From: Cordia subcordata | Lineage: Eukaryota > Streptophyta > Magnoliopsida > Boraginales > Cordiaceae | NCBI GenBank assembly: GCA_028554755.1 | Contig: JAPTOF010000007.1 | Coordinates: forward strand, 15,671,001-15,735,000 | DNA length: 64,000 nucleotides | Direction: 5' to 3' | In this document: positions 34,209 through 50,959 of the stretch, piece by piece | How the letters are laid out: each line of letters starts with the position of its first letter | Position numbering within the stretch: the first letter of the stretch is position 1 | Notes under the pieces: generated by a model | Seen by the model: the letters and a program-made list of their open reading frames with translations, nothing else | Databases searched by the model: none | Told to the model about the DNA's origin: nothing | Program-made: the position numbers and the translations under genes

Positions 34209-35092
34209 GCACCTCAAAAACATTTTTAGAGTACTTACATTTGCCACGTGGCACCTTATGTTGCTTATGGCTTAGTTTTAAAAGTTATTCCAAAAAGTGG
34301 ATTAAAATAGACTCACTTTCTACTCATGTGAGAAGTTTCTGACTCATTAAAACTTTGTACATAAATTTAAGTACAAGAAATGTAAATTTCTTTAGCATAA
34401 AAAAAAAAAGGCATTGCAATTAAGACATAAATTTCTTAAAAGTAAAAAAAAAAAAGAAGGCATTACACTTGTGATTTAATTACATTCACATGTTCAAATA
34501 AATTTCTCAAACGTGGGTATTAATAGAGATTTAATTACATTTAGACCCTTGGCATTGTAATGGTAAAATAGCAAATAAGGCAAGCTCATCATGAGTTATC
34601 ATTGTGTAGTGGTTACAAATAACATTAATTTCTTAATTGTAGGCATTGCAATGGTGATTTAAATACATTTACACTCATCACGTGATTTATGTCCCACACC
34701 TATACATGCATCTTAGCTTATATATAGATTATTTATTTATTTTTGTTAACTACATACCATTTTCACAAACCCTACTTCTGTAATTCTTTTGGTCATCCTT
34801 CTTACGAGATTTCTTGAAAATAGATGAAGAATACCATAGTATCAACCAACTGTGCTCTTTCCCATAATTGGTATTTGATTATTCAAGTTCTATGATTGTG
34901 AAATGTTTTTAGTTTTAAATCAAATTATAACATTATGAGTTTAGAATGATGCAGATTGATTCAAATGTATTTTTTTGTGATAAGGCTTTTATTTTTTTCG
35001 TTGATATTGTAAATTTTTAAATTTTCTACTTTTCTTTTAAATTTGCTACTTATTTGCTAACATCTTTTTCTATTTATTTGTTTTGTTTACAA
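34209..35092. other. Helitron H7 body, no gene
   Basis: AT-rich. It includes repeated TTAATTACATTTA / GGCATTGCAATGGTGATTTA phrases (34400-34680), a weak local duplication. No open frame or captured exon recognised. Confidence 0.4.
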
Positions 35093-36228
35093 GGTGATCA
35101 AATTTTAGCAGGAGCATGCACAACAGTGCCTGTCCTACTCCCAAACTGTGGAGGTTGCTAGCTGAGATATCAAAATTTAAAGATCAAGATCAAGAAGTGT
35201 AAGCAGCTAATTGTAACTAATGATAATTCGACATTTAACAATGAGAAGGTTAATTTTGAAGAAAATAATAGCTGACAAAAGTGGCTTTGCGAGTGGAATT
35301 GATGCTTAAGTTGCACAACTTAATTATAGTTTTTTTACGAGGTTTTTTTTTATCTTTTTCGTGTTTAATTTACTTTTATCTCATATATGAATGAAACTTT
35401 TTATAGAAAGATTCTGAATTTATATGACCATGTTTTATGAGTTTAAACTAATTTTATGTAATATTACTCTTTGACTAACTTTTTGTAATTTTGTAATTGA
35501 AAACATTTGATGGTCATTATTTTAGATGGGGTAAAATGCACCTTACCCCCTGTGATTTGTATAATTTGTTGATTATCCCCACGTACTTTAAAACTTATCA
35601 TATTATCCCCCATGCTTTTCAAAAGGTGGCACATAATCTCTTATTCAGAATTTCTGTCAAAATTAATTTATTCTACATTACACACATCTTTTTTTTTTTT
35701 TTAACATATGAGAGTTAAAACTTGCAATATACTATATATTTTCGCAAAAAAATACTGTTATTTTTAGCTAGTGACGTTTAAATGATAATGGAAAAAAGAG
35801 GAGATTATGCCTCGTTTTGAAAATTATAAAGGGTAATGTTGTAAGTTCTGAAAATATAGGAGATAATCAACTAAATAGACAAACCGCAGAAGGATAATCA
35901 GCTAATAAAACGAACCACAGGGGTGTAACATGCAACTTTTGAAAAAGCACAAGGGGGTAATAGAGTAAGTTTTAAAACACAAGGGGGTAATCAGCTAATT
36001 ATACAAATCACAAGGAGGCAACATGCATTTTACCGTTTTAGATGCATAATCTATATAATTTATTTAGGTAACTGCAAACAATGATATATACAAATTCATG
36101 ACCACAAAATTCTCAAGCATTAATTTGACAATGTAAATCATGCCATGGTTTGTGTAAACAATTTTTTAGAATCCTGTTCAAGTTACACAATTGTATGGAA
36201 TAGAACAAAATAGCAAGTAAGAAATTTA
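35093..36228. repeat. Tandem duplication, unit 1
   Basis: Starts GATCAAATTTTAGCAGGAGC; matches unit 2 (36229-37187) along its whole length, including GGAGGTTGCTAGCTGAGATA, GCTGACAAAAGTGGCTTTG and CAATGATATATACAAATTCA. It contains the complete MITE at 35529-36035. Confidence 0.85.
35529..36035. mobile_element. Mutator-like MITE, family M3 (exact 9-bp TSD)
   Basis: Both flanks read TTTTAGATG (35520-35528 and 36036-36044). Ends GGGTAAAATGCACC and TGCATTTTACCG. The right half holds two extra tandem arm modules (AAGGGGGTAATC-type lines near 35940-36000), so the foldback is asymmetric. Confidence 0.85.
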
Positions 36229-37187
36229 GGATGATCAAATCTTAGCAAGAGTGTGCATAGTAATAGCCGCACGGCTCCCAGACTATGGAGGTTGCTAACT
36301 GAGATATCAAAATTTAAAGATCAATATCAAGAAGTGTAAGCAGCTAATTATAAGTGATGACGATTTGACATCTAACAATGAAAAGGTTAATTCTGAAGAA
36401 AATAATGGCTGACAAAAGTGGCTTTGGGAATGGAATAGATGCTTGAGTTGTACAAGTTAATTATAGTGTTTTTAAAGGGTTTTTTCTTTCTTTTTTCGTG
36501 TTCAATACACGTTACTTCCTGTGATTTGTGTAATTAGCTGATTATACCCCTATACTTTAAAACTTATCATATTACTCTCCTATGCTTTTCAAAAGGTGGC
36601 GCATAATCTCCTATTTAGAATTTTCGTCAAAATTAATTTATTCTACATTATACACATCTTTTTTTATATATGAGTGTTAAAACTTGTAATATACTATATA
36701 TGTCCGTAGAAATACTATTACTTTTAGCTAGTGATGTTTACATGATAATGGAAAAAGAAGAGATTATGCCACGTTTTGAAAATTATAAGGGGTAATGTAG
36801 TAAGTTTTGAAATTACAGAAGGATAATCAACTAAATAGACAAACCACAGAGGGTAATCAGCTAACAAAATGAACCACATGGGGGTAACATACCACTTTTG
36901 AAAAACACAAGGGGGTAATATGGTAAATTTTAAAACACAGGGGAGTAATTAGCTAATTACTCAAACCACAAGGGGGTAATGTGCATTTTACCCTTTTTGA
37001 TGCATACTTTGTATAATTTATTTAGGTAATTGCAAACAATGATATATACAAATTCATGACCACAAAATGCTCGAGCATCAATTTGACGATATAAATCATG
37101 CCACGGTTTGTGTGGACAATTTTGTAGGATCCTGTTCAAGTTAGACAATTGTATGGAATAGGACAAAATAGCAAGTAAGAAATTTAG
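36229..37187. repeat. Tandem duplication, unit 2 (with 0.18-kb deletion)
   Basis: Second copy of 35093-36228. It lacks the counterpart of about 35370-35545, which removed the left end of the MITE; the right end of the MITE and its flank (TTTTACCC then TTTTTGATG) are still present near 36988-37005. The duplication therefore postdates the MITE insertion. Confidence 0.85.
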
Positions 37188-37605
37188 CTTGCTTTTGTTT
37201 ATGTGAGACTGCTAAACTCTGAAGCTAGCAAGATGTTAAAATGTACTTTTCGTTGTAGCTTCATGACATTTGGTACTTTATGATTATCATTAGTATGATC
37301 AATTTTCTGAATGAAATAAGATTGTATTCACTTAATCTATTGGGAGTGCATAATAAAAGTAATATTTATATCTATTGACTTGCTTTTTTGTTCAATTTCA
37401 TCTCTTAAACCTAAAATCATACTGATGATCATCACATCTTTTTCTTTGCTTCCAAGTGACCTTCCTGATCTGATGCTCCTCCCAAGTTTCTTCAAAAAAT
37501 CATGAAAATTTTGAATTATGTTCTTTTTCACAAATTTAGAATTACAATTACAAAAACTTAATAAAAAAATTAACATGTGCGAAGCATGGACTTTGAAATC
37601 CCTAG

Positions 37606-38259
37606 TTATATAAAAAAGAGTACATGTTTTTTGTATCAATGCCACATCTCATCAATTCTAGTACTTTTTCTCCCTCTAAAAAAAGATTGAATTATTCATT
37701 TTATCCATTTAAAATTACTTTCTAATCTAAATCACTTTCCTTTTTAATATTATTTTTTAATTTCAATATTTTATTTAATCCCTCCAAATCTCTCATAAAA
37801 AATATAATCCGTTAGAAACCTACCAAAAATAAAATTTTAAAAAATATACTTATATTTTAGTTTATCATAAATTATAAAAAGTATAAATGAAAATTTTCAT
37901 TTATCTTGTGAATCCCTTTAGTTAAATTCTAATTATTTTAGCAAAACAATCCAAAATATATGTACCGAATATAGCCCATCAAGAAAATGGACCAAATAGT
38001 ATTATGTTAATAATAACTATAAATAATAAACACCGCGTAATATCACTGATCTCCTCGTAACAACATTTCATGCCAAACAATTTTTGTAAGTAGAAAACTA
38101 AAATCGGGTGATGGTCCATCTGATCTATATCTATATATTATATGAAGTAAAATATACGTTTTTTTTATTAATATTATATGTCATTATTACACGAAATATT
38201 TCTCTCTGAAAGTTCCATGCCTTTTTCATTTTTTTTTATCAATTTTAACACTTTTGTAA
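37606..38259. other. Intergenic, Helitron-like scraps
   Basis: AT-rich. A Helitron-like start (TCTATATCTATATATTATAT, about 38129) is visible, but I find no matching end. No gene. Confidence 0.4.
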
Positions 38260-38268
38260 TTTTATTTT

Positions 38269-39089
38269 GGGTAAATTGCACAGAACTCCCTTGTGTTTTT
38301 TTTAATAAGTGTGCCTTTATCCCATGTGATTTAAAAATTAACTAGTTATTCTCCTGTTTTTCTCAAAAGTGAAGCACACATGCTCAGCTTTTTAGCTCCG
38401 TTAGTTTTGGCTAACAAAAATATAAAAATACTTATGTGCCCTTCAAACGTAGGGGCTAACAGTTCACTTATGGCAACCACAAGGAGATACGATGCACTTA
38501 TAACTAACCGCAGAGGGGTACGATGCTATTTATCCTTTATATTTAATTGAAAATGCGAAGTAATTAATAAATAGTTAATTAATTAATAATTAAATAATTG
38601 ATTAATTAATTAATCAAATAATTAAAAATTAAAATTAATTAAATAATTAATTTAATTAATGTGACGATGGTTGTGCAATCATGATGACAATGGAGGTTAA
38701 ATTTTTTTATTTTTTAATTTTTATTTTTTGATGACAAAAAATATTTACTTGCAGTAGCGAAATAAAATGCAAACATGTCTGTAGTATAATTGGTTAAAAT
38801 TTACATATTTTAAACTAAGGTCAAGGGTTCAAGTATTTTATTTTGCAAATAATTTTTTAAAACAAAAAAGGAAGGGCATTTTTTTTTTTTACCAAAATCA
38901 AATTTAACAGCCCAATTGCAGGCCTAGCATGTGTGCTGCACGCCTGATTCAATCTAACGGAAAAAGTAATGGATGGAGGTAAAGTACTTCACTTTTGGAA
39001 AGTATAGAGGATAACTAATTGATTTTTAAATCACAGTAGGATAAATGCACATTTATGACAGACCACAAGGGGTTTCGTAAAATTTACCC
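38269..39089. mobile_element. Mutator-like MITE, family M3 (821 bp, exact 9-bp TSD)
   Basis: Flanked by TTTTATTTT at 38260-38268 and 39090-39098. Ends GGGTAAATTGCACAGAAC and its counterpart CGTAAAATTTACCC; arms (ATCCCATGTGATTTAAAAAT, AAAAGTGAAGCAC) run for over 110 bp. The centre carries a tRNA-like SINE head. Confidence 0.9.
38770..38890 (+). mobile_element. tRNA-like SINE head inside the M3 MITE
   Basis: TGTAGTATAATTGGTTAAAA (A box, about 38779) followed 40 nt later by AAGGGTTCAAGTATT (B box, about 38825). The spacing is that of a tRNA-derived head. No convincing A tail or target duplication. Confidence 0.5.
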
Positions 39090-39372
39090 TTTTATTTTAT
39101 CAATTTAAATGTTATATTCAATTATTGTAATTTTTTAAAAAATATAATAGGATTAATATTGAAAATTTTATCAATAATTAAATTTTACAAAAATATATTT
39201 ATATTTTATTTTTATAAAAATTTAACAAATTATATATCTACATCTGTGTGTTAAATAATTTATTTATTGTTAATATTTAATTTTATGGATGACATGGGAG
39301 ACAAACTAATTATTTATTCATTATTAGCACCATTGACAAAGTAAGCTTCTCGCAGGAAATGATGGCGCATTC

Positions 39373-39377
39373 TGACG
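39373..39377 (+). promoter_or_regulatory. TGACG motif upstream of the OPR-like gene
   Basis: A single TGACG word (TGA-type bZIP core, associated with jasmonate and salicylate responses in plants) lies about 115 bp upstream of the TATA box. One 5-base word is weak evidence. Confidence 0.25.
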
Positions 39378-39489
39378 CAAAGAGAACGTATGAGATGACA
39401 CCATTGTTGAACTCTCCAATTTCGACTACATGGAGCCGGCGGCTACAGTCATTGCGTGCGTTTGCAAACAAAGATTCACTTCCCTACAA

Positions 39490-39497
39490 TATAAAAG
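39490..39497 (+). promoter_or_regulatory. TATA box of the OPR-like gene
   Basis: TATAAAAG, 67-74 nt upstream of the ATG at 39564, with a pyrimidine-rich start-site context (CTTTTCACTC, about 39514-39523) 25 nt downstream. The upstream 200 bp is markedly less AT-rich than the flanking transposons, as expected of a retained promoter. Confidence 0.65.
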
Positions 39498-39563
39498 ACG
39501 GGGTGCCCGGCTACTTTTCACTCTAAACAGCAATATTATCCTTCATTTCCTTCTCCACCGAAC

Positions 39564-44221
<4,658 letters not shown>

Positions 44222-45105
44222 ATACTTTTGTTTACATTTTAGGTTTATCATTATTTGAAATAGGTTGTGTTAAAATTAGTTTTGAACCTTTTTTAAAAAA
44301 AAAATTAAAATTCCCCATTCCCCAATTATCTTTTTCCCATTCCCTACTTACCTAAATTATGACCCCCCCTATTGGTGGATCAGGGTGGGGAACAGAATAA
44401 AACGTCTTCCCTAAAATTATTTTGGGATAAAAAATGGTTTATTAGGGTAGGGCTTCCCCAATAAACACCCTTACTTTAATACCAACATATAATAATTATT
44501 TATCTATTATAATAAAATAATCATATAGAATAACTAACCCTATTAACTAATAAATAATCATTGGCAACAATTTAATCTAATATAAATATAATTATAACTT
44601 TGTTAACTTAATTGGTCCTAGTTCTATTACTAGTTTAAATCATAATTAATCTTTATTGTGATAACACCTAAATTAGTTGAATCTTATGATGGTATAATCT
44701 CTATCGTAACTAAACTAACTCAATTTGTTCTAATAATGGTACTAACTTATTAATTATCTAATCTCTAACTAATCACAATTAAAATATCTTGTATATTTTG
44801 AATTTTGACTATTGTTTATTGTAGAATATATAAAAAAAGAATAATATATAAAAATTAAAGATTAACATATCTAAAGATGCTAATCTTGAGAGCAGTAGTT
44901 GGATCTTTAATATATAATGATCTAGTGTTAATTATGTTGACTTGTACTTTTATCTTTTGGCTCTTGTCTATTTCATAATTTTTAAGAATTTAAAGTACAA
45001 AAGTTGAAATTTCGTTGAGTATTATATTTTTCATCCTCTTTTTTAGCTACCATGTCAATGAAAGGGATAATATATAGTTCTATAACATCTTTTGGATACA
45101 AAAAT
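44222..45105. other. 3' flank of the OPR-like gene
   Basis: AT-rich. 44365-44470 contains a C8 tract and GGGTGGGGAACAG / GGGTAGGGCTTCCCC-type mirrored words, perhaps a decayed element. No gene, no clear poly(A) signal assignment. Confidence 0.35.
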
Positions 45106-45427
45106 GAGTAAATTATCTCCATGGTTCCTTATCTTTAGAACAAGAATTTTTGGTCTCTTATGTTTTAAATGGGTCCTTCTTCTTACAAAGCAAGAGAGAC
45201 CATTAGTTTTTAAGTCATTTTTCACCAAATGTTTAACGGATTAAGCACATCAAAAGTTGAGCCACGTGAGATGCATGTGCTTATTCCATTAAAAATGGGA
45301 CGAAAAATAGATGAGGGACTAATGACGTAGTTTGTTTTGTAAGGTGAGGAATCAAAGTGTCCCACTTAAAAGATAAGAAACCAAAAAAGTCTTTTATACT
45401 AAAAATAAGGGACCATTAAACTTCCTC
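45106..45427. mobile_element. Foldback MITE
   Basis: Left GAGTAAATTATCTCCATGGT with TTCCTTATCTTTAGAA; right, in reverse complement, GAGGAAGTTTAATGGTCCCT with TTATTTTTAG and TTTCTTATCTTTTAAGTGGG. Arms over 80 bp. The flanks do not form a convincing duplication. Confidence 0.6.
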
Positions 45428-45479
45428 TATACATTTTTGTTATTGCCAAAATTGTTAGAGTTTCTAACATCGTGGTTTT

Positions 45480-45645
45480 TGTTCTTGGTAGCTTTTCAAG
45501 TTCATAATTCACAGCCTCAATTTGTATTTCTTATTTGTCTCTGTGTGTGTATATGTATTGAATATCATGTTTCACGTGATAATCTAAGTGGTCTCATGAT
45601 CCTTAATCTTGTATTTAGCTTTGGAAGTGCTTTCCCCGGTAAGAC
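45480..45645. repeat. Left copy of a direct repeat of about 165 bp flanking the Gypsy element
   Basis: From TGTTCTTGGTAGCTTTTCAA to GGTAAGAC. The same sequence, about 90% identical by eye with one 2-bp indel, lies at 56167-56330. This copy ends where the left LTR begins and the other begins where the right LTR ends. Confidence 0.85.
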
Positions 45646-46146
45646 CAGAAGGCGAATTCTACAATTATGGATTATGTCGAACGGGGCTTTGACTACCTGC
45701 AAAACTAGAAGGCGAGGTGAGTAGCGGAAATTCTTGAAACTTGTGTGGTACCGGCCGAAGATACTCCAACGCCCAAGTCAACACCAAGCTAAAAGAAAAA
45801 GGAAAAGGAAAAGGTTATAGGGTAAATCGTAGCTATCACAGGGTAGGTTTCTGTGTATATGCTGAGAGCATTGGGATGTCCCTCGTCCTTGCTCTGTGCC
45901 ATGCATTTATAACCTTGGCATGAAGGAGTTCTCTACGCACTGGGAAACTTGTCCTCAAGCTAAACTCTACCTAGGATGCCTATCCTTATGATAAGACGCT
46001 AAGCTTTATCTTCCTCTAGGCTCATTTAAGTAGGAACCAGACTTTGCATGGGTTTCGACTTCGGTCCCGCAGAGGAATGGCCTAGTTAACTGGGTCGTAA
46101 GGACAACTAAGTGGGTCTTCATATTCGACTAGTTTTGGCCACAACA
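45644..46146 (-). repeat. 3' LTR of the Tat-lineage Gypsy element
   Basis: About 500 bp; in element orientation it starts TGTTGTGGCCAAAACTAGTC at 46146. Its outermost 11 bases (ACCAGAAGGCG) differ from those of the partner LTR (TGTAGAGGGTG), although the following AATTCTACAATTA matches. The outer end therefore lacks the expected TG/CA terminus. It contains a TATA-like motif (CATTTATAAC, about 45904). Confidence 0.88.
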
Positions 46147-46160
46147 GTTTGTCCCCCGGC
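46147..46160 (-). other. Polypurine tract of the Gypsy element
   Basis: The minus strand reads GCCGGGGGACAAAC immediately before the 3' LTR start TGTTGTGG, the expected plus-strand primer site. Confidence 0.75.
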
Positions 46161-48397
46161 TCTCTGAGTTGGAACGTCTTCAAGTTAGAGAGTGACTATC
46201 CGTGGCCACCTTCCCATGCACGAGGTTCCAGACAATCGTACACATGACGTCCAGGCATTACAAGAAAGCCTTAAGCAGGCCTTTAATCACATCACTCAGG
46301 CAAATATCGACTCATGGCCAGCAACGCATTGCCACAACATACAACCCCCTAAGGAGCAGTACAGCAACATGCACGTGACGCTTGCTACTCCTTCCCTACG
46401 TGTGTCGCACTACTACACGCGTCTCACTAGCGATGCAAACGCCACGTGCACCCACGCAACATGACCACATCGCACTAGTCTCTTAAGCGTTGTATGATAA
46501 CACCACATGGCCTTGAAGTGAAGCAATGTTGTACAAGCAACAATCCAACATGCCATGCATACTATGACATGCGGTTCGCAGTTACTGCCGCACTATCTGA
46601 CCTCAACCTCCCTTCATCATACCACTAACTTAACCACCTTGCCATTCAATTCATTCAGCCAAAGCGCTAATCATCTGCTCACACATTAAGCAACTAGTAC
46701 TAATTATACTTCAAGATTAAGGGGGACAGTCGCATTGGGCATCTATTGGTTACGCCTTACTCGAGAAGCAGCACTCTCCAGCCAAACACCTCGATACTAC
46801 GAGGCGTTCGCTGCCGTGAGAAGTTATAGCATCCTAGCCTTGGCAGGCTTTCCCATTTATACACAAGAGCTCACAAAGAGATTGCGGTCACTGATCGCAA
46901 CCCCTAAAGACTTCACCTCCGCTTAGTTCACAGCACAACATCAAAGCGAAGGTTACTAATTAGCGCGATGGGCAAAGACAGCGGCCGGGTACCGCGGGTA
47001 AGTTTAGTACACGCCAGCTATTTGACAAAAACCCTCAAACAAATTCCCTGAAGCCTTGCCTACTGCCATCAACCCACAAGGTGCTTGCTAAAAATCCTCA
47101 CTCAGTCATAACTCGTTTGCACGCCAAGCGAACGCACTTCTTCATTAGCCTCGACCATTAAATTAACCGCCAACCGCCGCTTCACTCTGTCTTGCTGGAG
47201 TAACTAGGCCTCCCAGGACTTGAGGAAAGCAAGACAGCCTAGAGGAACTGCCACAGGTTTGGGCACCACGTGCTTGATGAAAGCTCAAAGCGAAAGAAGC
47301 GTAACTAGCCAACGCCTCTAAATGTTTGATAGAGACATGAGGTGAGCAAAGCGTAGAAGCTTACAACCTACCAAGTATTCGGTTAAATTTCTAAAGCAAG
47401 CCACGCATAAGAACTTAAATGCTTAGCAAACTTTTTCAAAAACTACTTTAACAACACCCCAAACACCACCTTTTGCTCGGCAAATCCCCACACTACAATC
47501 CAGGGAAGTCGTCCACCCTTCAGGTGTTCAGCAAAAGCTCAAAGCAAATGAAGCAAAGCGTCCCAGCGCGTATCAAGTGTCCGAGCTCGAAATGACCAAA
47601 ACAAGGTAACACACATTCTAATGATGGTTTGTGTTCTCTTCGCTATTGAGGTGTAATTTTTGTTTTGCCCTTTTTTGTTTACAATATCATTGAAAGCGTT
47701 GTCCATGTAAGAACAACGGCTATATGCTTTTGTCAAGCGTGGAAGGGTAGTGCCAGCCAACTGCTTGACGAATTTCCTAATCGAGCAGAACCCAGTAGCC
47801 TACGACCAGGAAAGTCCTTGCTCTCTTTGCTTCAACGTGGGCCACTATCGCGACCAAATTGGTAGCTTCCTGAATAAGTGCCCTTGTCAACAAAGGACGG
47901 TGGCTTAATGCATTAGCTGTTGAACACTAGTTGCAAAGAACAAGCGTAAGAGCACTCTACATAGTTGTCCAACAACCCAAATCTCAAGGTGATGTTTAGA
48001 GATGACATGAGTTTGCAACCCTCTTTTCGCCATACAAGCATCTATGTATATATATACGTATACTTGTACATACATTTTACGCACTTCCCGAATTGCCACT
48101 TCCATCATCAGATTAAAATACTTGGGATGCTTTCCGTGATGCTGCGCTACAAGCAAGTCGAGTGACTTGAGAATATCCTCAAGTTACATATCCCACCTCG
48201 CCTTGGCATGCGATGTCGAGACCTTATTGGGGAGTTGTTCGTAGAGGGAATCCAATGTACTACTATGGAAGAGGAATTCAAATATTACAGTAAATCCAAC
48301 CAACTAAGTGAAGACGTCGTAATAGTTCAAGCAGGGCCCGGAGACTGGGCAAGCTCCTCCCTCGAGGGGGAACTAACCATGTTCTAGGATGTCCTCG
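46161..48397. other. Long 3' untranslated region of the Gypsy element
   Basis: Less AT-rich than the host DNA, with repeated words such as AAGCGAAAGAAGCG / AAAGCGTAGAAGC / AAATGAAGCAAAGCG (47280-47560). The open frames (46192, 46735, 47665) carry no family signature. Such long 3' regions are usual in Tat elements. Confidence 0.6.
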
Positions 48398-50098
48398 ATT
48401 TGGGAATTCGGATCCTTCTTCACCCCCCATTTGTGCCCTATTTTCAATTTGTACGAGATCAATCTTGGCCAATTGCATCCACGCGAGTAGAGAAATATGT
48501 TGGCGGCCTTAATCCTTTTACAGCAAAAAAGGATTCACTTTTCCATGCCAGTTTCAAGACATTATTTTCCATCATTCGATCTACCAACAAACCCAGTTGG
48601 TTTATCCTTTCCGCTCGCGGATCTTAGAAGCTCTTCCACATTGCTCTGACAATGATGATTCATGGTGAGAAAAATACCTATTTTTTGCCCGGATACACGG
48701 TGTTTGGGACGTTCCTCAGATATGGGTTGCAGCTTCAAAGAATGAACTTCCTAAGTTAAGCGAAGGCACTCGCCGAGTTCTTTTTGCCTTGGCTGCTGAA
48801 TGCAGAAGTCACTCATATCATGCAAGAGATATGGTTACCCGCGACAACCTCGTTGCAAGTGGCTTCACCGTCCTATTAGAGCCCGGGATATGCCCACTTG
48901 TCATAGTCAACTCCAAGGAAAGGCTTCAAACTTGCACGAAAAGAGGGATGAGCCAACGTGGCTGTAGGTCCAACACAGGCAACACGACCTCTTCTACTAC
49001 AACTCTCTATTTAGGCGGGTCAACCTCTTTCCTTGGCCCGAGGAGCTCAGACAAAATAAAGAGTGACCATGGGAGCGACGAAGGTGATTCCAGCTATGTT
49101 GAAGCGGAAGATTCCTTAGACAGCGAGCCTCCCCCACCTAACTTGGGGACAGTCGGCCCCTTTTTTTTCGATGGCTCGGGTATGGATACACTTCTTTTCT
49201 TCTTCTTTTGTTTTAAAGACTGTCGACCCGAACCTATTCTTTTGCCAACGCTCCTAACTTTTCATCTTGTTGATGCAAATGTAGAAGAAAGGCAGAGGGC
49301 TGCTATGGCCATAGTTCAGAGGCTTGCATAGAGATAAAAGAGAAAGGAAGGTTCATCATCCCGACCCCTTCACGAAGGAGAAGCCACCGCTAGTGAATGT
49401 CAGCATTTGTCCATGCCTCCAATTGCGAGTCCCGTCCTTACGTCAACTGAAGGGGACCCGTTCGCAATCTTTTCCAAGAAAAGCGTAGTGGTGAGTACAT
49501 ATACCACTCATTGCTTTGTGTAATACTCTTTCACTCTTCTTTACCGCTCGTCGTCTCCTTTGGTGCAGCTTGTGTCAGAAATCTCTTCCTTTGCAATGAT
49601 GGTGCTTGAGATCACGAACAAGTGCCAAGACTTTCAACGTCTTCTCATAAATGAATAGGGGGGTGTGCTAAAGCCGAGAGGGAACTTGAAGACGAGCAGA
49701 CACGTCACATGGCGCTGGAACAAGAACTCGAAAGGGAGTGAAAGTCTCGAGCCAAGGCGGAGAAAAATCTTGTAGCTGCTGAAGCTGCTAAAAAGGAACT
49801 TGAGTCCAAGTTTGGCTCCCTAGTAGAGGAGGCCAGGAGGAATGCCGTGAGTGAGTGGAAGAAGAGTAAGAAGTTTGGCAAGTATGTTGCCAGTGTATCA
49901 AGGCTTAGCTTAGAGAAAGCTGCTGAGCAGGCTGTCAAGAATTGCTTACGAGAGGTTCAACAAGCGTACTCAAATGTAGACATCATTCATTCAAGGTCGT
50001 TGTCACTCCTTCGACTCCTCACTCTGAGCGGGCCTAATCCAATGCTAACCTTCCATCTGAATCAAGCCTGCCAAATACGAACGGGACCACATCGCTAG
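48398..50098 (+). pseudogene. Antisense extra ORF (aORF) of the Tat element
   Basis: It lies between integrase and the 3' LTR, on the strand opposite gag-pol. Coding-like pieces, broken by stops and frameshifts: FVPYFQFVRDQSWPIASTRV and PSWFILSARGS (48438-48627), the frame from 48789 to 49331 with an acidic stretch (DKIKSDHGSDEGDSSYVEAE), and a coiled-coil region (about 49670-49990) reading KAERELEDEQTRHMALEQEL then KAEKNLVAAEAAKKELESKF and EARRNAVSEWKKSKKFGKYV. The long Ala/Glu/Lys coiled coil followed by an EW/EF-x-S-x-x-F segment recurs in proteins attached to plant Tat elements. Its function is unknown. Confidence 0.65.
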
Positions 50099-50589
50099 GC
50101 TCCGCTGATGCATAGTACTAAATGGCTAGACTATTTTGGATACTTGGGTTTTTGAATTGTCATGCATTCTACTTTACTTTGTTTTTTTTCCTTTTTGAAA
50201 AACTATGAATTATGCTAATTGTTTTCTGTTGTGATTGTTGGCGCGTTCTTTTCCCTTTCTCTTACATGTTCCCGATAACTTTGCCCTAGCTAATTATGAA
50301 GCTGGAAGGCTCGCTTTCTTTGCCCACCTTGATCTGAATCTTGTGATGCACTGAGCTCTTGCAGTGCCCTCATCAAAGTGTGGTAATGGTTAAATACTGA
50401 CGTTGAGGGTGCGTGAAGTGCTACGAATTCATGCGAAGTGTTACATGCTGCTTCAGCATGTAATAAAGTTATGAGTCTTCCGCCCAAAGTGAAGACTATT
50501 ATTAGATTGCGCAGAAAAGTTGTCGTTAGTTTGTAAACGACAGACTAACCTGCTCGCCTGCAAACGGCTAATTTGTTAATCTACGGAAG

Positions 50590-50760
50590 CAGAGACCACT
50601 GTTAGCCGTAAGAAATAGAGACTGCTTATTAGCCTCGTGGAAAATGGAGACTGTTCTTAGCCTCGTGGAAATGGAGACTGTTGTTAGTCTCGTGAAAAAT
50701 AGAGACTTTTTGATAGCCTTACGAGGATAGAGACTATTGCTAGTCTAATGGAGCTTTGCT
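50590..50760. repeat. Short tandem repeat in the Gypsy element
   Basis: Five to six imperfect copies of a unit of about 29 nt, GAGACTGTTNTTAGCCTCGT then GGAAAATG. The position, between integrase and the antisense ORF, fits the known habit of Tat-lineage elements to carry variable tandem repeats outside their coding region. Confidence 0.8.
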
Positions 50761-50959
50761 ACGATACTTGATTGCAGGATGCCAAAAGGGGAGACAACAA
50801 TCATTGCACTAAAAGAGAAGACATTTATTCGCGACGTCATAACATTTTTCAAAGTCTTTGTTTTGTCACAGTAAAAGAAAGCGAATTTTCTGTCGAAGCT
50901 GCTTAGCGGCACTTATTCGGGCCTAGGCTTTTAACTAATTTCTAAAGCACTAACTAGAG

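Larger units (their letters stand above)
33339..37605 (+). mobile_element. Helitron H7 (4.27 kb) with internal insertions and duplication
   Basis: It starts TCTATACTATCTATACTACA and ends GAAATCCCTAG before a T. The hairpin region (CATG-TGCGAAG-CATG, about 37574-37588) is slightly decayed. Inside are a Copia solo LTR (33816-34203), a tandem duplication (35093-37187) and a Mutator-like MITE. The start is like that of the 31567 fragment (AACCTCAATGAACTTTTAGA, TTTGCCACATGGCAC). No Rep/helicase gene. Confidence 0.65.

Noticed and set aside
45437..45724. 95-codon plus-strand frame beginning before the Gypsy element
   Set aside because: It runs from the flanking 165-bp repeat into the LTR; a chance fusion frame.
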